Positions 37,837-47,000 of a DNA stretch of 64,000 bases are shown in pieces; positions within the stretch are counted from its first letter, which is position 1, and every line of letters begins with the position of its first letter. Source of the DNA: Mycobacterium sp. URHD0025 (lineage in GTDB: Bacteria; Actinomycetota; Actinomycetes; Mycobacteriales; Mycobacteriaceae); assembly GCF_000426065.1 (NCBI RefSeq), contig NZ_AUEQ01000010.1, positions 169,668 to 233,667 of the forward strand. Direction: 5' to 3'. The notes beneath the pieces were generated by a model. That model saw only the letters and a program-made list of their open reading frames with translations. It was not told the origin of the DNA and searched no databases. A program made the position numbers and the translations under genes.

Positions 37837-37922
37837 TGTCCGAGGGGGGACTTGAACCCCCACGCCCGTTAATAGGGCACTAGCACCTCAAGCTAGCGCG
37901 TCTGCCATTCCGCCACTCGGAC
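37837..37922 (-). tRNA. tRNA-Leu (anticodon GAG)
   Basis: An 86-nt class II tRNA on the minus strand. Acceptor arms GTCCGAG and CTCGGAC pair fully. The anticodon stem CTAGC/GCTAG encloses the loop TTGAGGT with anticodon GAG. There is a long variable arm and a T arm with GTTCAAGTC. The discriminator is A, and CCA is not encoded. Its 3' end faces the accessory block, the side where islands usually insert, but I see no integrase or second copy of the 3' end. Confidence 0.95.
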
Positions 37923-38010
37923 TCGCCAGCCTCGCGGGCTGGGCGCCTAAGGTTATCGGATCGGGTGCCCAAGACCCAAACCGGTGTCCTGGAGCCAATC
38001 GGTGGTACCA

Positions 38011-39354
38011 ATGGACTCTGTGACGGTCCCCGCCTCCAGCGCGGACGAGGTAGTCGATCTCGTCAGTGCGCTCATCAGATTCGACACGTCCAACACAGGT
38101 GACCCGGCCACCACCAAGGGTGAGGCCGAGTGTGCCCACTGGGTGGCCGAGCAGCTCCAGGAGGTCGGCTACGAGACCGAATACGTCGAGGCCGGGGCGC
38201 CCGGCCGGGGCAATGTGTTCGCCCGGTTGCGTGGTGCCGACCCCTCGCGCGGCGCCCTGATGATCCACGGGCACCTCGATGTCGTGCCGGCCGAGCCCGC
38301 CGACTGGAGCGTGCACCCGTTCTCCGGTGCGGTCAAAGACGGTTATGTCTGGGGCCGCGGCGCGGTCGACATGAAGGACATGGTCGGGATGTCCATCGCG
38401 GTGGCCCGGCACTTCAAGCGGTCCGGCATCGTCCCGCCCCGCGACCTGGTGTTCGCGTTCGTCTCCGATGAGGAGCACGGCGGCACCTACGGTGCCAACT
38501 GGCTGGTGGACAACCGGCCCGACTTGTTCGAGGGCGTGACCGAGGCGATCGGCGAGGTGGGCGGATTCTCGCTGACCGTGCCCCGCAAGGACGGCGGCGA
38601 GCGTCGGCTCTACCTGATCGAGACCGCCGAAAAGGGACTGTCCTGGATGCGGCTGACGGCGCGGGGCCGGGCCGGGCACGGCTCGATGGTGCATGACGAC
38701 AACGCCGTGACGGCCATCGCCGGTGCCGTGGACCGGTTGGGTCGTCACCAGTTCCCGCTGGTGCTCAATCCGGCCGTGGAGCAGTTTCTCACCGTGGTGG
38801 CCGAGGAGACCGGTTACGACTTCGACGTGAACTCGCCGGACCTGGACGGCACCATCGCCAAGCTCGGCGGCGTCGCCCGGATCGTCTCGGCCACGCTGCG
38901 TGACACCGCCAATCCGACCATGCTCAAGGCCGGTTACAAGGCCAACGTCATTCCCGCGTCGGCGGAGGCCGTCATCGACTGCCGCGTGCTGCCGGGCCGC
39001 AAGGAGGCGTTCGAGCGTGAGGTCGACGAGTTGATCGGTCCGGACGTCACACGCAGCTGGGAGCGCGACCTGCCGTCGTACGAGACGACGTTCGACGGTG
39101 ATCTGGTGGACGCCATGAACGCGGCGATTCTGGCCCTTGATCCCGAGGCTCGCACCGTGCCCTACATGATGTCGGGCGGGACGGACGCGAAGTCGTTCCA
39201 GCGGTTGGGGATTCGGTGCTTCGGGTTCGCGCCGCTGCGGTTGCCTCCGGAGCTGGACTTCGCGGCGCTGTTCCATGGCGTCGACGAGCGGGTACCCGTG
39301 GACGCACTGCAGTTCGGTGCGGGCGTTCTGGAACACTTTCTGCGCAACTGCTGA
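38011..39354 (+). CDS. M20 family metallopeptidase (DapE2/Rv2141c type)
   Basis: A zinc-dependent M20/M25/M40 peptidase-fold protein of 447 residues. Metal-site motifs are MIHGHLDVVPA (about residue 85) with DxD-type catalytic Asp, VWGRGAVDMKDM, and SDEEHGGTYGA with the catalytic Glu pair. RAGHGSMVHDDNA lies in the dimerisation domain, and a late His (LFHGVDERV) completes the site. The M. tuberculosis homologue is annotated dapE2, but the true substrate is not known and ArgE or dipeptidase activity is equally possible. ATG 38011 is used; GTG 37984 is in frame. Confidence 0.88.
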   Translation: MDSVTVPASSADEVVDLVSALIRFDTSNTGDPATTKGEAECAHWVAEQLQEVGYETEYVEAGAPGRGNVFARLRGADPSRGALMIHGHLDVVPAEPADWSVHPFSGAVKDGYVWGRGAVDMKDMVGMSIAVARHFKRSGIVPPRDLVFAFVSDEEHGGTYGANWLVDNRPDLFEGVTEAIGEVGGFSLTVPRKDGGERRLYLIETAEKGLSWMRLTARGRAGHGSMVHDDNAVTAIAGAVDRLGRHQFPLVLNPAVEQFLTVVAEETGYDFDVNSPDLDGTIAKLGGVARIVSATLRDTANPTMLKAGYKANVIPASAEAVIDCRVLPGRKEAFEREVDELIGPDVTRSWERDLPSYETTFDGDLVDAMNAAILALDPEARTVPYMMSGGTDAKSFQRLGIRCFGFAPLRLPPELDFAALFHGVDERVPVDALQFGAGVLEHFLRNC

Positions 39355-39381
39355 CCACACAAGTCACGACGAGAGGGAACC

Positions 39382-39906
39382 ATGAGCACATCTCCGTACG
39401 ACAGCCTGCCGAAGCTGCCGACGTTCACCCTGACCTCCGAATCGGTCGCCGACGGACAGCCGTTGGGCAATGACCAGGTCAGCGGGATCATGGGAGCCGG
39501 CGGTTCGGACGTCTCGCCGCAGCTGAGCTGGTCGGGCTTCCCGGCCGAGACCAAGAGCTTCGCGGTGACGGTGTACGACCCCGACGCGCCGACCGCCTCG
39601 GGATTCTGGCACTGGGCGGTGGCCGATCTGCCGGCCTCGGTGACCGAACTGCCCGCCGGGGCCGGCGACGGTAGTGACCTGCCCGGTGGAGCGGTCACGC
39701 TGGCCAACGACGCCAGCGCCAAGCGGTACATCGGTGCGGCCCCGCCCGCCGGTCATGGTCCGCACCGGTACTACATCGCCGTACATGCTTTGCCCGTCGA
39801 ATCGCTGGGCCTGCCCGAGGGCGCGACTCCCGCCTACCTCGGCTTCAACCTGTTCGGCCAGGCGATCGCCCGTGCCGTCATCCACGGCACCTACGAGCAG
39901 AAGTAA
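39382..39906 (+). CDS. YbhB/YbcL family Raf-kinase-inhibitor-like protein (PEBP)
   Basis: A phosphatidylethanolamine-binding-protein-fold protein of 174 residues (Rv2140c type). The ligand-pocket motifs are [24 protein letters not shown] and [17 protein letters not shown]. It is cytoplasmic, with no signal peptide. Its role in bacteria is not settled; the M. tuberculosis homologue is small-molecule-binding. It lies 27 bp after the M20 peptidase gene with a good GAGAGGGAA site and is probably in the same operon. Confidence 0.93.
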   Translation: MSTSPYDSLPKLPTFTLTSESVADGQPLGNDQVSGIMGAGGSDVSPQLSWSGFPAETKSFAVTVYDPDAPTASGFWHWAVADLPASVTELPAGAGDGSDLPGGAVTLANDASAKRYIGAAPPAGHGPHRYYIAVHALPVESLGLPEGATPAYLGFNLFGQAIARAVIHGTYEQK

Positions 39907-39917
39907 CTTTCCTCTGC

Positions 39918-39975
39918 CGAGCAGACGTAAAACTGCCCAAAATCAAGTGAAATAGGGCAGTTTCACGTCTGCTCG
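39918..39975. terminator. Long palindrome between convergent PEBP and pyrD genes (bidirectional terminator or dispersed repeat)
   Basis: Arms 39918-39938 and 39955-39975 match at 20 of 21 positions as an inverted repeat (left arm starts cgagcagacgtaaaactg), with a 16-nt A-rich loop. The right arm runs into the pyrD stop region. It lies exactly between two convergent genes, so a bidirectional terminator is likely. Very similar GAGCAGACG palindromes occur between genes in other mycobacteria, so it may also be a dispersed repeat family. Confidence 0.75.
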
Positions 39976-41039
39976 CGGTCGATGGCTGAGCCCACCGCGT
40001 CGGCGAGGGACGAAAATCCGCCGGCGTGCAGCCGCTCGGCGATGCCGTCGTGAATCTGCTTGGCCCACAATCCGCCGCCGTAGATGAACCCCGTATAGCC
40101 CTGCAACAGGTTGGCCCCGGAGGTGATCCGCTCCCACGCGTCGTCTGCGGTTTCGATGCCGCCGGCGCTGATCAGCACGAGCTTGCCGCCCACGCGGGAG
40201 TACAACTGGCGCAGCACCTCCAGTGACCGGTGCGCCACCGGGCGCCCAGAGATCCCGCCGGTGCCCAGGGCGTCCACGCCGGGTGTGGCCAGGCCGTCCC
40301 GTGACACCGTGGTGTTGGTCGCGACAATCCCCGCCAACCCCAATTCGACTGCCAGATCAGCGATCTCGTCGATATCGGAATCGGAGAGATCGGGGGCGAT
40401 CTTGACCAGCACAGGCTTGTTGGTCTCGGCTTTGACCGCGGCCAGGATAGGCCGCAGCGATTCCACGGCCTGCAGATCCCGCAGTCCAGGGGTGTTGGGC
40501 GAGCTGACGTTGACGACGACGTAAGCGGCAAGTGCGCTCAACAACCGGGTGCTCTCGGCGTAGTCGGCTACCGCGTCCTCTGGCGGGGTGACCTTGGTCT
40601 TGCCGATGTTCACCCCGATCGGCACGTCGGGGGTGTGCCGGGCCAGCCGGATGGCCAGGGCCCCGGCCCCGTCGTTGTTGAATCCCATCCGGTTGAGCAG
40701 CGCGTGGTCTGCGGGCAGCCGGAACAGTCGGGGCTCGGGGTTCCCCGGCTGTGGCTGCGCCGTCACGGTGCCGATCTCGGCGTACCCGAAGCCGAGCGCA
40801 CCCCAGATGTCCAGCCCGCGGCCGTCCTTGTCGAACCCGGCGGCCAGACCCATCGGGCCCGGGAATCGCACCCCGAAAACCGTGGAGGCCAGCGCCGGAT
40901 CGGTGGGTGCCAACCGGCGTGCCAGTGCGCGACGAAGGATCGCCGGGCCGGTGGCCGTGCGCAGAAGAGCGAAAACCCAGTGGTGGATACGTTCCGGGGG
41001 CACAAGGAACAGCGCCCGCCGCAGTGCCGCGTAGATCAC
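39963..41039 (-). CDS. pyrD: Dihydroorotate dehydrogenase (quinone), class 2
   Basis: This enzyme oxidises dihydroorotate to orotate in pyrimidine synthesis, passing electrons to menaquinone. The 358 residues from GTG 41039 include the N-terminal membrane-associating helices of class 2 enzymes ([13 protein letters not shown]), FMN-site segments ([29 protein letters not shown]), the catalytic-Ser strand [16 protein letters not shown], and GGISGRPV and SAGGI near the C-terminus. The GTG overlaps the stop of the DUF5703 gene. It ends within the palindromic terminator. Confidence 0.95.
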   Translation of the reverse strand: MIYAALRRALFLVPPERIHHWVFALLRTATGPAILRRALARRLAPTDPALASTVFGVRFPGPMGLAAGFDKDGRGLDIWGALGFGYAEIGTVTAQPQPGNPEPRLFRLPADHALLNRMGFNNDGAGALAIRLARHTPDVPIGVNIGKTKVTPPEDAVADYAESTRLLSALAAYVVVNVSSPNTPGLRDLQAVESLRPILAAVKAETNKPVLVKIAPDLSDSDIDEIADLAVELGLAGIVATNTTVSRDGLATPGVDALGTGGISGRPVAHRSLEVLRQLYSRVGGKLVLISAGGIETADDAWERITSGANLLQGYTGFIYGGGLWAKQIHDGIAERLHAGGFSSLADAVGSAIDREQT

Positions 41040-41305
41040 AGCGAAGGCGCCTGGGGTGTACCCGGCATGGATGACGCGGTTTTCTTGCGGCGCAACAGCA
41101 CCCGTCGGCTCCCATCTGTGTAGGCCCGCACCCGGGCCAGTTCCCAGCCGCGGTACTCGGCCTCGATCGACAAGCGCATCGAGGCGCTGATCCTGGTGAC
41201 GTCCGGCGGTAGCCGAAGCGGTATCCAGTCGTATTCCTCGGACTGGTCTTCCGCGACCACCTTGTCCCATCCCGGGGGCATGCGGCCCTGCTGGATCGTG
41301 GTCAT
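41036..41305 (-). CDS. DUF5703 family protein
   Basis: A conserved 89-residue actinobacterial protein of unknown function ([17 protein letters not shown]..., ending [12 protein letters not shown]). It has a soluble mixed profile with several conserved Trp and Arg residues. It is coupled on both sides: its ATG overlaps the stop of the lipoprotein gene (ATGA) and its stop overlaps the pyrD GTG. This places it firmly in an lppL-DUF5703-pyrD operon. Confidence 0.8.
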   Translation of the reverse strand: MTTIQQGRMPPGWDKVVAEDQSEEYDWIPLRLPPDVTRISASMRLSIEAEYRGWELARVRAYTDGSRRVLLRRKKTASSMPGTPQAPSL

Positions 41306-42330
41306 CGGCGACCCGACGCGGTGCGGATCACCTGCACACCGGCTCCCGAGCCGGACACCACATACAGGGTGTCGGTCTTGTCGTCGTAGGCCAGGGAGTT
41401 CGGTTGCTGCACTGTTCGATGACGCACCTTTTCCACCGGTATGCCGGTGGAGAGATCGTAACCAATCACGGTATTGGCCGCCGTCTGCGACACCCAGGCC
41501 AGCTGGGCCGATCCGGCCAGGCCGTAGGGGGCCGCGGGCACCGGGTAGCGCTGACGCATGATCAGCGGGTCGGTGCCGAACACCAGTAGCTCGTCGCCGC
41601 GGGTATCGGCGACGAGCACCCGCCCGCGCGCATCGGCGGTCATGGTGGTGGCGCCTTCCCCGGCCCGTAGCGCCTGGGCGGCGCTGGTACCGCTGGGGTT
41701 GACGGCCGTCACCGAGGTTTGCCCGCGATCCAGCACCACTGCGGTATTGCCTTGTGTGACAAGAGCGTCCACGCGGGCGAAGATCTTCAGGTGAGCGGCG
41801 ACGGTGTGGTCGCTGCTCAATGTGTAGACCGCTCCGTCGGAGGTACCGAGCACCGGATTGCCGTCGGCGCGCAGTGCGATCGCGGTGAATTCGACGCCCT
41901 GGGCGCCGTCCACGTCGATTTTGCCGGCCTTGGGGTCGGCCAGGTCCACCCGGAAGTATCCGCCCCGGGTGGATGCCAGGATGTCGCCCTTGTCGCCGAC
42001 GGTGAGCGCCGTGGCCGCGGGCATCAACGTCACGTCGCGCCGTGGCCGGTTGCCGGTGAGCAGGCTCAGGGTCGACTGGCCTTCGGGCCCTGGAGTCAGG
42101 ACGGCCAGCGTGCCGGTTGCTGGCTCGAACACGGTGCTCACAGCATGCCCGCGCAACTCCCGGATCTCCCCGTCCGGAGTGGCGGTGACCGGGGGCGAAA
42201 CGGCGGCCTGAGCGGGCTCGATGGTGGGCGGCGGGGCGTCGGAAGGGTTGGACGTGCAGCCCGCGGTGAGCAGCAGGGCCAGCGCAAGGAGGCCGGCGCG
42301 AACTGGCTGACCTGCAAGGATTAGGCGCAA
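41302..42330 (-). CDS. lppL: Beta-propeller lipoprotein (LppL type)
   Basis: A putative exported lipoprotein of about 342 residues. The N-terminus (LRLILAG, then [15 protein letters not shown]) is a lipoprotein signal with lipobox TAGC. The mature part is a Thr/Pro-rich linker followed by repeated beta-propeller blades ([55 protein letters not shown]). TTG 42330 has GAGAG upstream; TTG 42351 is an alternative. Its position next to pyrD matches Rv2138 lppL. Function is unknown. Confidence 0.83.
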   Translation of the reverse strand: MRLILAGQPVRAGLLALALLLTAGCTSNPSDAPPPTIEPAQAAVSPPVTATPDGEIRELRGHAVSTVFEPATGTLAVLTPGPEGQSTLSLLTGNRPRRDVTLMPAATALTVGDKGDILASTRGGYFRVDLADPKAGKIDVDGAQGVEFTAIALRADGNPVLGTSDGAVYTLSSDHTVAAHLKIFARVDALVTQGNTAVVLDRGQTSVTAVNPSGTSAAQALRAGEGATTMTADARGRVLVADTRGDELLVFGTDPLIMRQRYPVPAAPYGLAGSAQLAWVSQTAANTVIGYDLSTGIPVEKVRHRTVQQPNSLAYDDKTDTLYVVSGSGAGVQVIRTASGRR

Positions 42331-42453
42331 CGGATGGCTCTCGATCGGCAATGGATATCGGTGACGTGCAGGAATCCAGTTTAGGCACGGCCATTGGGCA
42401 GAAATGGTCGCGTCCGCGACCAACGCAGGCATAAGTCGAGGTATGGTTCGATC

Positions 42454-42765
42454 ATGACCCTCGCCGCAGACCGGGAACTGGGTAGCCGAGAGTTTGCTAT
42501 GGAGGATATTTCCACTGGTGTACACGCCAGTGGGTTTGGCCAAGTTGGCGATGGCCGGAGTTTTTCTTTCCACATCGAACGTGCGCAGCTCATGATCGAG
42601 ATCTACCGTCCGCGGCTGTCCGGCCCGGTTCCGATCGATGACGACGTGGTGGCCGTGGCCACCCGCAAACTGACCGACATCGACCTGACTGACGAACGGA
42701 GTCTGTCGGCAACGGTTCGCGACGCCGTCGCCGACGCGCAGCCGGTTTCGCGTACCGCTCGCTGA
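42454..42765 (+). CDS. Conserved hypothetical protein (Rv2137c position)
   Basis: A 103-residue protein starting [20 protein letters not shown], with no membrane segment and no motif I recognise. It is divergent from the lppL operon and lies 37-55 bp before uppP, the position and strand of Rv2137c. The codons show the normal GC3 bias, so it is probably real. Confidence 0.7.
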   Translation: MTLAADRELGSREFAMEDISTGVHASGFGQVGDGRSFSFHIERAQLMIEIYRPRLSGPVPIDDDVVAVATRKLTDIDLTDERSLSATVRDAVADAQPVSRTAR

Positions 42766-42820
42766 CGCATCCCCGCGCTGCCGCCACGGTACGGTCGTCG
42801 TCGTGACTGACGTCGGTGCC

Positions 42821-43651
42821 ATGTCCTGGCTGCAAGTTGTTGTGTTGTCGATTGTCCAGGGGCTCACCGAGTTTCTGCCCGTCTCGTCCTCGGGGCACCT
42901 CGCGATCACCTCGCGGGTGTTCTTCGCCGACGATGCGGGCGCCTCCTTCACAGCGGTCACCCAGCTGGGCACCGAGCTCGCGGTGCTGGTGTACTTCGCC
43001 CGCGACATCGGCCGCATCATCAAGGCCTGGTTCTCGGGACTGTTCGACGCGGCACACCGGTCGGCCGACTACTGGCTGGGCTGGTGGGTGATCATCGGCA
43101 GCATTCCGATCGGCGTGTTCGGGCTGTTGTTCAAAGACGAAATCCGCACCGGTGCACGGAATTTGTGGCTGGTGGCCACGGCGCTGATCGTGTTCTCGGC
43201 GGTGATCGCCGCAGCCGAGTACTACGGCAGGCAGGTTCGTCGCGTCGAGCAGCTGACCTGGCGCGACAGCATCGTGGTGGGCCTCGCCCAGTGTCTGGCG
43301 CTGGTGCCCGGCGTGTCGCGGTCCGGCGCGACCATCAGCGCCGGACTGTTCCTCGGCCAGGAGCGCGAACTGGCCGCGCGCTTCGGCTTCCTCTTGGCGA
43401 TCCCGGCGGTGTTCGCCTCGGGACTGTTTTCGCTGCCCGATGCGTTCCATCCGGTCGGGGACGGCATGAGCGCCACCGGTGTGCAGCTTCTGGTGTCCAC
43501 GGTGATCGCGTTCGTGGTCGGCTTCGCCGCCATCGCCTGGTTCCTGAAATTCCTGGTGTCGCACAGCATGTATTGGTTCGTGGGCTACCGGGTGGTCCTG
43601 GGCGTGGTGGTGCTGGCCCTGCTGGGTACCGGGGTGGTTGCGGCGCAATGA
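42821..43651 (+). CDS. uppP: Undecaprenyl-diphosphatase UppP (BacA)
   Basis: A membrane enzyme that dephosphorylates undecaprenyl/decaprenyl diphosphate, recycling the lipid carrier for cell-wall synthesis; it gives bacitracin tolerance. The 276 residues have about eight membrane segments and the two active-site motifs: [14 protein letters not shown] near the N-terminus and [19 protein letters not shown] near residue 166. ATG 42821 matches the M. tuberculosis start; GTG 42803 is in frame. The stop shares a base with the ATG of the repeat-encoded mini-frame at 43651. Confidence 0.95.
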   Translation: MSWLQVVVLSIVQGLTEFLPVSSSGHLAITSRVFFADDAGASFTAVTQLGTELAVLVYFARDIGRIIKAWFSGLFDAAHRSADYWLGWWVIIGSIPIGVFGLLFKDEIRTGARNLWLVATALIVFSAVIAAAEYYGRQVRRVEQLTWRDSIVVGLAQCLALVPGVSRSGATISAGLFLGQERELAARFGFLLAIPAVFASGLFSLPDAFHPVGDGMSATGVQLLVSTVIAFVVGFAAIAWFLKFLVSHSMYWFVGYRVVLGVVVLALLGTGVVAAQ

Positions 43652-43710
43652 TGTGTGGGAGTGATGGAGCCGAAATGACCAACGAGCGCTTGCGCGAGGA
43701 GCCGAAATGA
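43651..43710 (+). CDS. 19-residue mini-frame in the MIRU-like repeat
   Basis: ATG 43651 uses the last base of the uppP stop (TGATG). It reads a 19-residue peptide ending MTNERLREEPK and stops at 43708-43710, inside the next mini-frame's ATG (ATGA). An internal ATG at 43675 gives the 11-residue version. The likely role is translational coupling rather than the peptide itself. Confidence 0.45.
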   Translation: MCGSDGAEMTNERLREEPK

Positions 43711-43738
43711 CCGACGAGCGCTTGCGCGAGGAGCCGAA
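43667..43738 (+). repeat. 32-bp MIRU-like tandem repeat between uppP and the phosphatase gene
   Basis: Two 32-bp units (43667-43698, 43699-43730) differ at one base, and a partial third unit (gagccgaaat plus gacc) runs into the phosphatase start. Each unit carries gagcgcttgcgcgaggag, the same core as the repeat at 23.98-24.09 kb, and an ATGA stop/start overlap. Confidence 0.9.
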
Positions 43739-43742
43739 ATGA
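43707..43742 (+). CDS. 11-residue mini-frame in the MIRU-like repeat
   Basis: ATG 43707 overlaps the previous mini-frame stop and encodes [11 protein letters not shown]. The TGA at 43740-43742 overlaps the phosphatase ATG (43739). GAGGAG lies 6-7 nt before each ATG, a good ribosome site. It is coding-like only in the coupling sense. Confidence 0.45.
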   Translation: MTDERLREEPK

Positions 43743-44410
43743 CCGTGATCCTGCTGCGCCACGGCCGTTCCACCTCCAACACGGCGCATACCCTGGCCGG
43801 CCGCAGCGATGGCGTCGACCTCGATGAGCGCGGCTCCGAACAGGCCGCCGCCCTGGTCACCCGAGTCGGGGACCTTCCGGTGACGGCGATCGTGCACTCG
43901 CCGCTGTTGCGCTGTGAGCGCACGGTGGCGCCGCTGGCCGGGGCGCTCGGGCTGGAGCCGATCGTCGACGATCGGCTCACCGAGGTCGATTACGGCACCT
44001 GGACCGGCCGTGCCATCGGCGAGCTCGTCAAGGAACCGCTGTGGGCGGTCGTGCAGCAGCAGCCCAGCGCGGCGGTGTTCCCGGAGGGCGAGGGCCTGGC
44101 CGAGGTGCAGGCCCGCGCCGTCGCCGCAGTTCGCGAACGGGACCGCGCGCTGGCTGCCGAGCACGGAGCCGATGTGCTCTGGGTGGCCTGCACCCACGGC
44201 GACGTGATCAAGGCGGTGCTCGCCGATGCCCTGGGCGTGCACCTGGACGGGTTCCAGCGCATCACGGCCGACCCGGCCTCGATGAGCGTGATCCGCTACA
44301 CCGACCTGCGCCCATTCGTCATGCACGTCAACCACACCGGCGCGCAGTTGAGTGCCGGACTGGCCGCGAAACCCGCCACCGATGCCGTGGTGGGTGGGTC
44401 CACCAACTGA
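43739..44410 (+). CDS. Histidine phosphatase superfamily protein (Rv2135c type)
   Basis: A phosphoglycerate-mutase-like phosphatase of 223 residues. The catalytic phospho-His is in LLRHGRSTSN (about H8). LLRCERTVAPL supplies the second Arg, and ACTHGDVIKAVLAD the second His. Residual motifs fit an acid phosphatase rather than a glycolytic mutase. The substrate is unknown. Its ATG is tied to the repeat-encoded mini-frames downstream of uppP. Confidence 0.9.
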   Translation: MTVILLRHGRSTSNTAHTLAGRSDGVDLDERGSEQAAALVTRVGDLPVTAIVHSPLLRCERTVAPLAGALGLEPIVDDRLTEVDYGTWTGRAIGELVKEPLWAVVQQQPSAAVFPEGEGLAEVQARAVAAVRERDRALAAEHGADVLWVACTHGDVIKAVLADALGVHLDGFQRITADPASMSVIRYTDLRPFVMHVNHTGAQLSAGLAAKPATDAVVGGSTN

Positions 44411-44446
44411 CCCGCGGTAGGAGATACCGGTATTTTGGAAGGTGCC

Positions 44447-45034
44447 ATGGCCCGCGCAATTCACGTTTTCCGCACTCCCGACCGATTTGTGGCCGGGACT
44501 GTCGGCCAACCCGGTAACCGGACTTTCTACCTCCAGGCGGTCCACGACAAACGGGTGATCTCGGTGATCCTGGAAAAGCAGCAGGTCGCCGTCCTCGCCG
44601 AACGAATCGCCGCACTGCTGACCGAGATCAATCGCCGCTTCGGCACGCCGATCCCGCCGGAGACCGGAGAGGTCGGCGACCTGATGCCCCTCGTCACTCC
44701 GGTGGACGCCGAGTTCCGGGTGGGGACGATGGGGCTGGGCTGGGATTCGGAGGCGCAGACCGTCGTGGTCGAGTTGCTCGCCGTCTCCGAAGGCGAGTTC
44801 GACGCCTCGGTGGTGCTCGACGACGCCGAGGACGGGCCCGACGCGGTGCGGGTGTTTCTGACGCCGGAGTCGGCCCGGGAGTTCGCCACCCGGTCCAATC
44901 GGGTGATCTCGGCCGGACGCCCGCCATGCCCGTTGTGCGACGAGCCGCTGGATCCAGACGGTCACATCTGTGTGCGTACCAACGGCTACCTCCGCGGTGA
45001 GGTGGCCGGGGCCGAAGATGACGCAGATTCCTGA
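44447..45034 (+). CDS. DUF3090 family protein (Rv2134c type)
   Basis: A conserved actinobacterial protein of 195 residues. The C-terminus carries a possible metal site, CPLCDEPLDPDGHIC, like a small zinc ribbon. The family always pairs with an SCO1664-type gene, as here, where the two overlap by 17 nt. ATG 44447 has GGAAGG upstream. Function is unknown. Confidence 0.88.
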   Translation: MARAIHVFRTPDRFVAGTVGQPGNRTFYLQAVHDKRVISVILEKQQVAVLAERIAALLTEINRRFGTPIPPETGEVGDLMPLVTPVDAEFRVGTMGLGWDSEAQTVVVELLAVSEGEFDASVVLDDAEDGPDAVRVFLTPESAREFATRSNRVISAGRPPCPLCDEPLDPDGHICVRTNGYLRGEVAGAEDDADS

Positions 45035-45854
45035 CGGAACTCCGGCCGAGTCCAGAGCCGATGGCGCTGTCCTGGCCGACGGTGAATTGACGGTGATCGG
45101 CCGGATCCGGTCGGCCAGCAATGCCACCTTCCTGTGTGAGGCGACCTCCGGTGAGCGGCAGGTGCACTGCGTGTACAAGCCGATCCGGGGAGAGGCGCCG
45201 CTGTGGGATTTTCCCGACGGCACATTGGCCGGCCGCGAGCTGAGCGCCTATCTGGTGTCAGCGGCATTGGGCTGGAATATCGTGCCGCGCACAATCATTC
45301 GCGACGGGCCCGCCGGGCCGGGCATGCTGCAGCTGTGGGTGGATCAGCCCGGTGACCAGGTGGGGGACGAGCCCGGTTCCGGCCCCGATCTGGTGGACCT
45401 GCTGCCTGCCGGGCACCTGCCGCCCGGGTTCCTGCCGATCCTGCAGGCCTACGACTACGCCGGCGACGAGGTGACGCTGGTACACGCCGACGATCCCCGG
45501 CTGTTCCGCATGGCGGTGTTCGACGTGCTGATCAACAACGCCGACCGCAAGGGCGGGCACATCCTGGCCGGCCTCGATGGGGCGGTGTACGGCGTGGACC
45601 ACGGGGTGAGCCTGCATGTCGAGGACAAGCTGCGGACCGTGCTGTGGGGTTGGGCCGGCAAGCCCGTCGATGACGAGACGCTGGCCGATGTCGCGGCGCT
45701 GCGGGACGGGTTCGGCGGCCTGGCCGAGCAGTTGTGTGCCCACATCACCGAAACTGAGATCGCTGCGTTGCGGTCCAGAATCGTTGGGCTACTGAACAAT
45801 CCGGTGATGCCGACGCCTGATCGGCACCGGCCGATCCCGTGGCCCGCCTTCTAG
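45018..45854 (+). CDS. SCO1664 family protein (PI3/4-kinase-like fold)
   Basis: A 278-residue protein of the Rv2133c/SCO1664 family. The VYKPIRGEAPLWDFPDGTLAGRE region and the late NNADRKGGHIL and GVDHGVSLH motifs resemble the catalytic loops of PI3/4-kinase- or HipA-like kinases, as annotated for the family. No activity is proven. ATG 45018 lies inside the end of the DUF3090 gene, so the two are translationally linked. Confidence 0.82.
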   Translation: MTQIPDGTPAESRADGAVLADGELTVIGRIRSASNATFLCEATSGERQVHCVYKPIRGEAPLWDFPDGTLAGRELSAYLVSAALGWNIVPRTIIRDGPAGPGMLQLWVDQPGDQVGDEPGSGPDLVDLLPAGHLPPGFLPILQAYDYAGDEVTLVHADDPRLFRMAVFDVLINNADRKGGHILAGLDGAVYGVDHGVSLHVEDKLRTVLWGWAGKPVDDETLADVAALRDGFGGLAEQLCAHITETEIAALRSRIVGLLNNPVMPTPDRHRPIPWPAF

Positions 45855-45861
45855 CCAGGCT

Positions 45862-46269
45862 CTAGCGGGCGCGCCCGAACCCCTCGAACGGATTCCAGGA
45901 CTGGCTGCCGCGGACGACATGAAGGAAGTAGGCGTAGTTGGCGGTCGACATCGCCAGTGCCCCGACACCGATGCCGACGGCTCGGCCGATCGAGTCGCTG
46001 ACGTCGAGCGTCACCAGCACCACGGCCACCGCGATCGTCAGGGCCAGCAGCGCCAAGCCCTTGCGCCACATGCCTTTGACGAAGAAATAGATCGGTCCGA
46101 ACAAGAACGCCAGGATGTTCGAGGTGAGCCGTAGCTTGGCCATGAAGCTGAGATTGCGGTAGGCGTCCTTTGCCTCGGGTGTCGCGCTGGGCAGGCCGTA
46201 GGTGTCGAAGAAGTCGAACTTCCAGCGCCACGAGTCGGACAAGTTGTCGACGGGGGTCTGCTCGGTCAT
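45862..46269 (-). CDS. DUF2628-like membrane protein
   Basis: A 135-residue protein with a polar N-terminus (about 1-45) and three hydrophobic segments: SNILAFLFGPIYFFVKGMW, LALLALTIAVAVVLVTL, and a weaker one near 100-118. The FLFGPIYFFVKGMWRKGL signature is typical of DUF2628. GTAGGAG lies before ATG 46269. Function is unknown; it follows a hypothetical gene on the same strand. Confidence 0.8.
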   Translation of the reverse strand: MTEQTPVDNLSDSWRWKFDFFDTYGLPSATPEAKDAYRNLSFMAKLRLTSNILAFLFGPIYFFVKGMWRKGLALLALTIAVAVVLVTLDVSDSIGRAVGIGVGALAMSTANYAYFLHVVRGSQSWNPFEGFGRAR

Positions 46270-46276
46270 GGATCTC

Positions 46277-46951
46277 CTACTGTGGCAGAGGCTTTCGCCA
46301 TTGGGGAACATTGAGCTCGATGCGGCTGCGATGCGATCCCGACCAGGAGGTGTCGAGGCCGTAGTGGTTGGCCAGCACCACGATTCGTTCGCCGACCATG
46401 GTATCGGTGCGCTCGGTGATTTCGGCGACCGCCGCCTCGTCACCGGCGGCGGCAGCACTCACCAGCGAGTCCGGCAATGCCGGGTGGGGCCGAAATGAGC
46501 TGAAACCCAGATACAGGGTGGGCTCGGCGTCGCCCAGCCGCAGAGCATCCTGCTCATGAAAATACGTGTAGGCCCATTCCCGATAGCGGTACCAGTCGTG
46601 AGGTTCGGGATTGGGGGAGCGCTCGTCATCGATATCGTGGGTCGCGCAGGTGACACAGCACGAGAAGCACATCCGCGCCAGGATGCCCTCGGATTCGAGC
46701 TGGGCGAAGGTGTACTGCAAACGGCCGTAGTCGCCGGTGTCCGTCCAGGCTGCCTGCTCACCCAGGCGCCGGTGCCACACCGACTCCACGAGTTCGGTGG
46801 CTTCCCGGGGATCGACCACGCCGGAATCGTCGACCCATTCATGTGCCATGTCGAGGATCTCGTCGTACCCCCAGAACCCGGCGACCAGGTGAGAACGGAC
46901 AAACACACTGAGCTCGTCGCGATCACCGGTTTGCCAGTCGAGGCTGCGCAT
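46277..46951 (-). CDS. Uncharacterised acidic protein, 224 residues
   Basis: A soluble acidic protein, MRSLDWQTGDRDELSVFVRSHL..., with many Trp, Tyr and His residues and a CFSCCVTCATHD cluster near residue 95 that could bind metal. The motif HPALPDSLVSAAAAGDEAAV recalls DUF6891-type proteins, but I am not sure. It lies 7 bp upstream of the DUF2628-like gene and is probably in the same operon. Confidence 0.7.
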   Translation of the reverse strand: MRSLDWQTGDRDELSVFVRSHLVAGFWGYDEILDMAHEWVDDSGVVDPREATELVESVWHRRLGEQAAWTDTGDYGRLQYTFAQLESEGILARMCFSCCVTCATHDIDDERSPNPEPHDWYRYREWAYTYFHEQDALRLGDAEPTLYLGFSSFRPHPALPDSLVSAAAAGDEAAVAEITERTDTMVGERIVVLANHYGLDTSWSGSHRSRIELNVPQWRKPLPQ

Positions 46952-47000
46952 GGCCCGACCTTAACGGCGCAACCGACCCTGTCAGTGCACCAATTTTCGG

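Noticed and set aside
37837..37922. tRNA-Leu as attachment site of an integrated element
   Set aside because: No integrase and no duplicate of the tRNA 3' end visible in the window; kept only as context.
42590..45223. Very long minus-strand open frame (877 codons) opposite uppP, the phosphatase and the DUF3090 gene
   Set aside because: Shadow frame of high-GC coding DNA: low-complexity Arg/Gly/His-rich translation, no motifs, and clear genes on the other strand.
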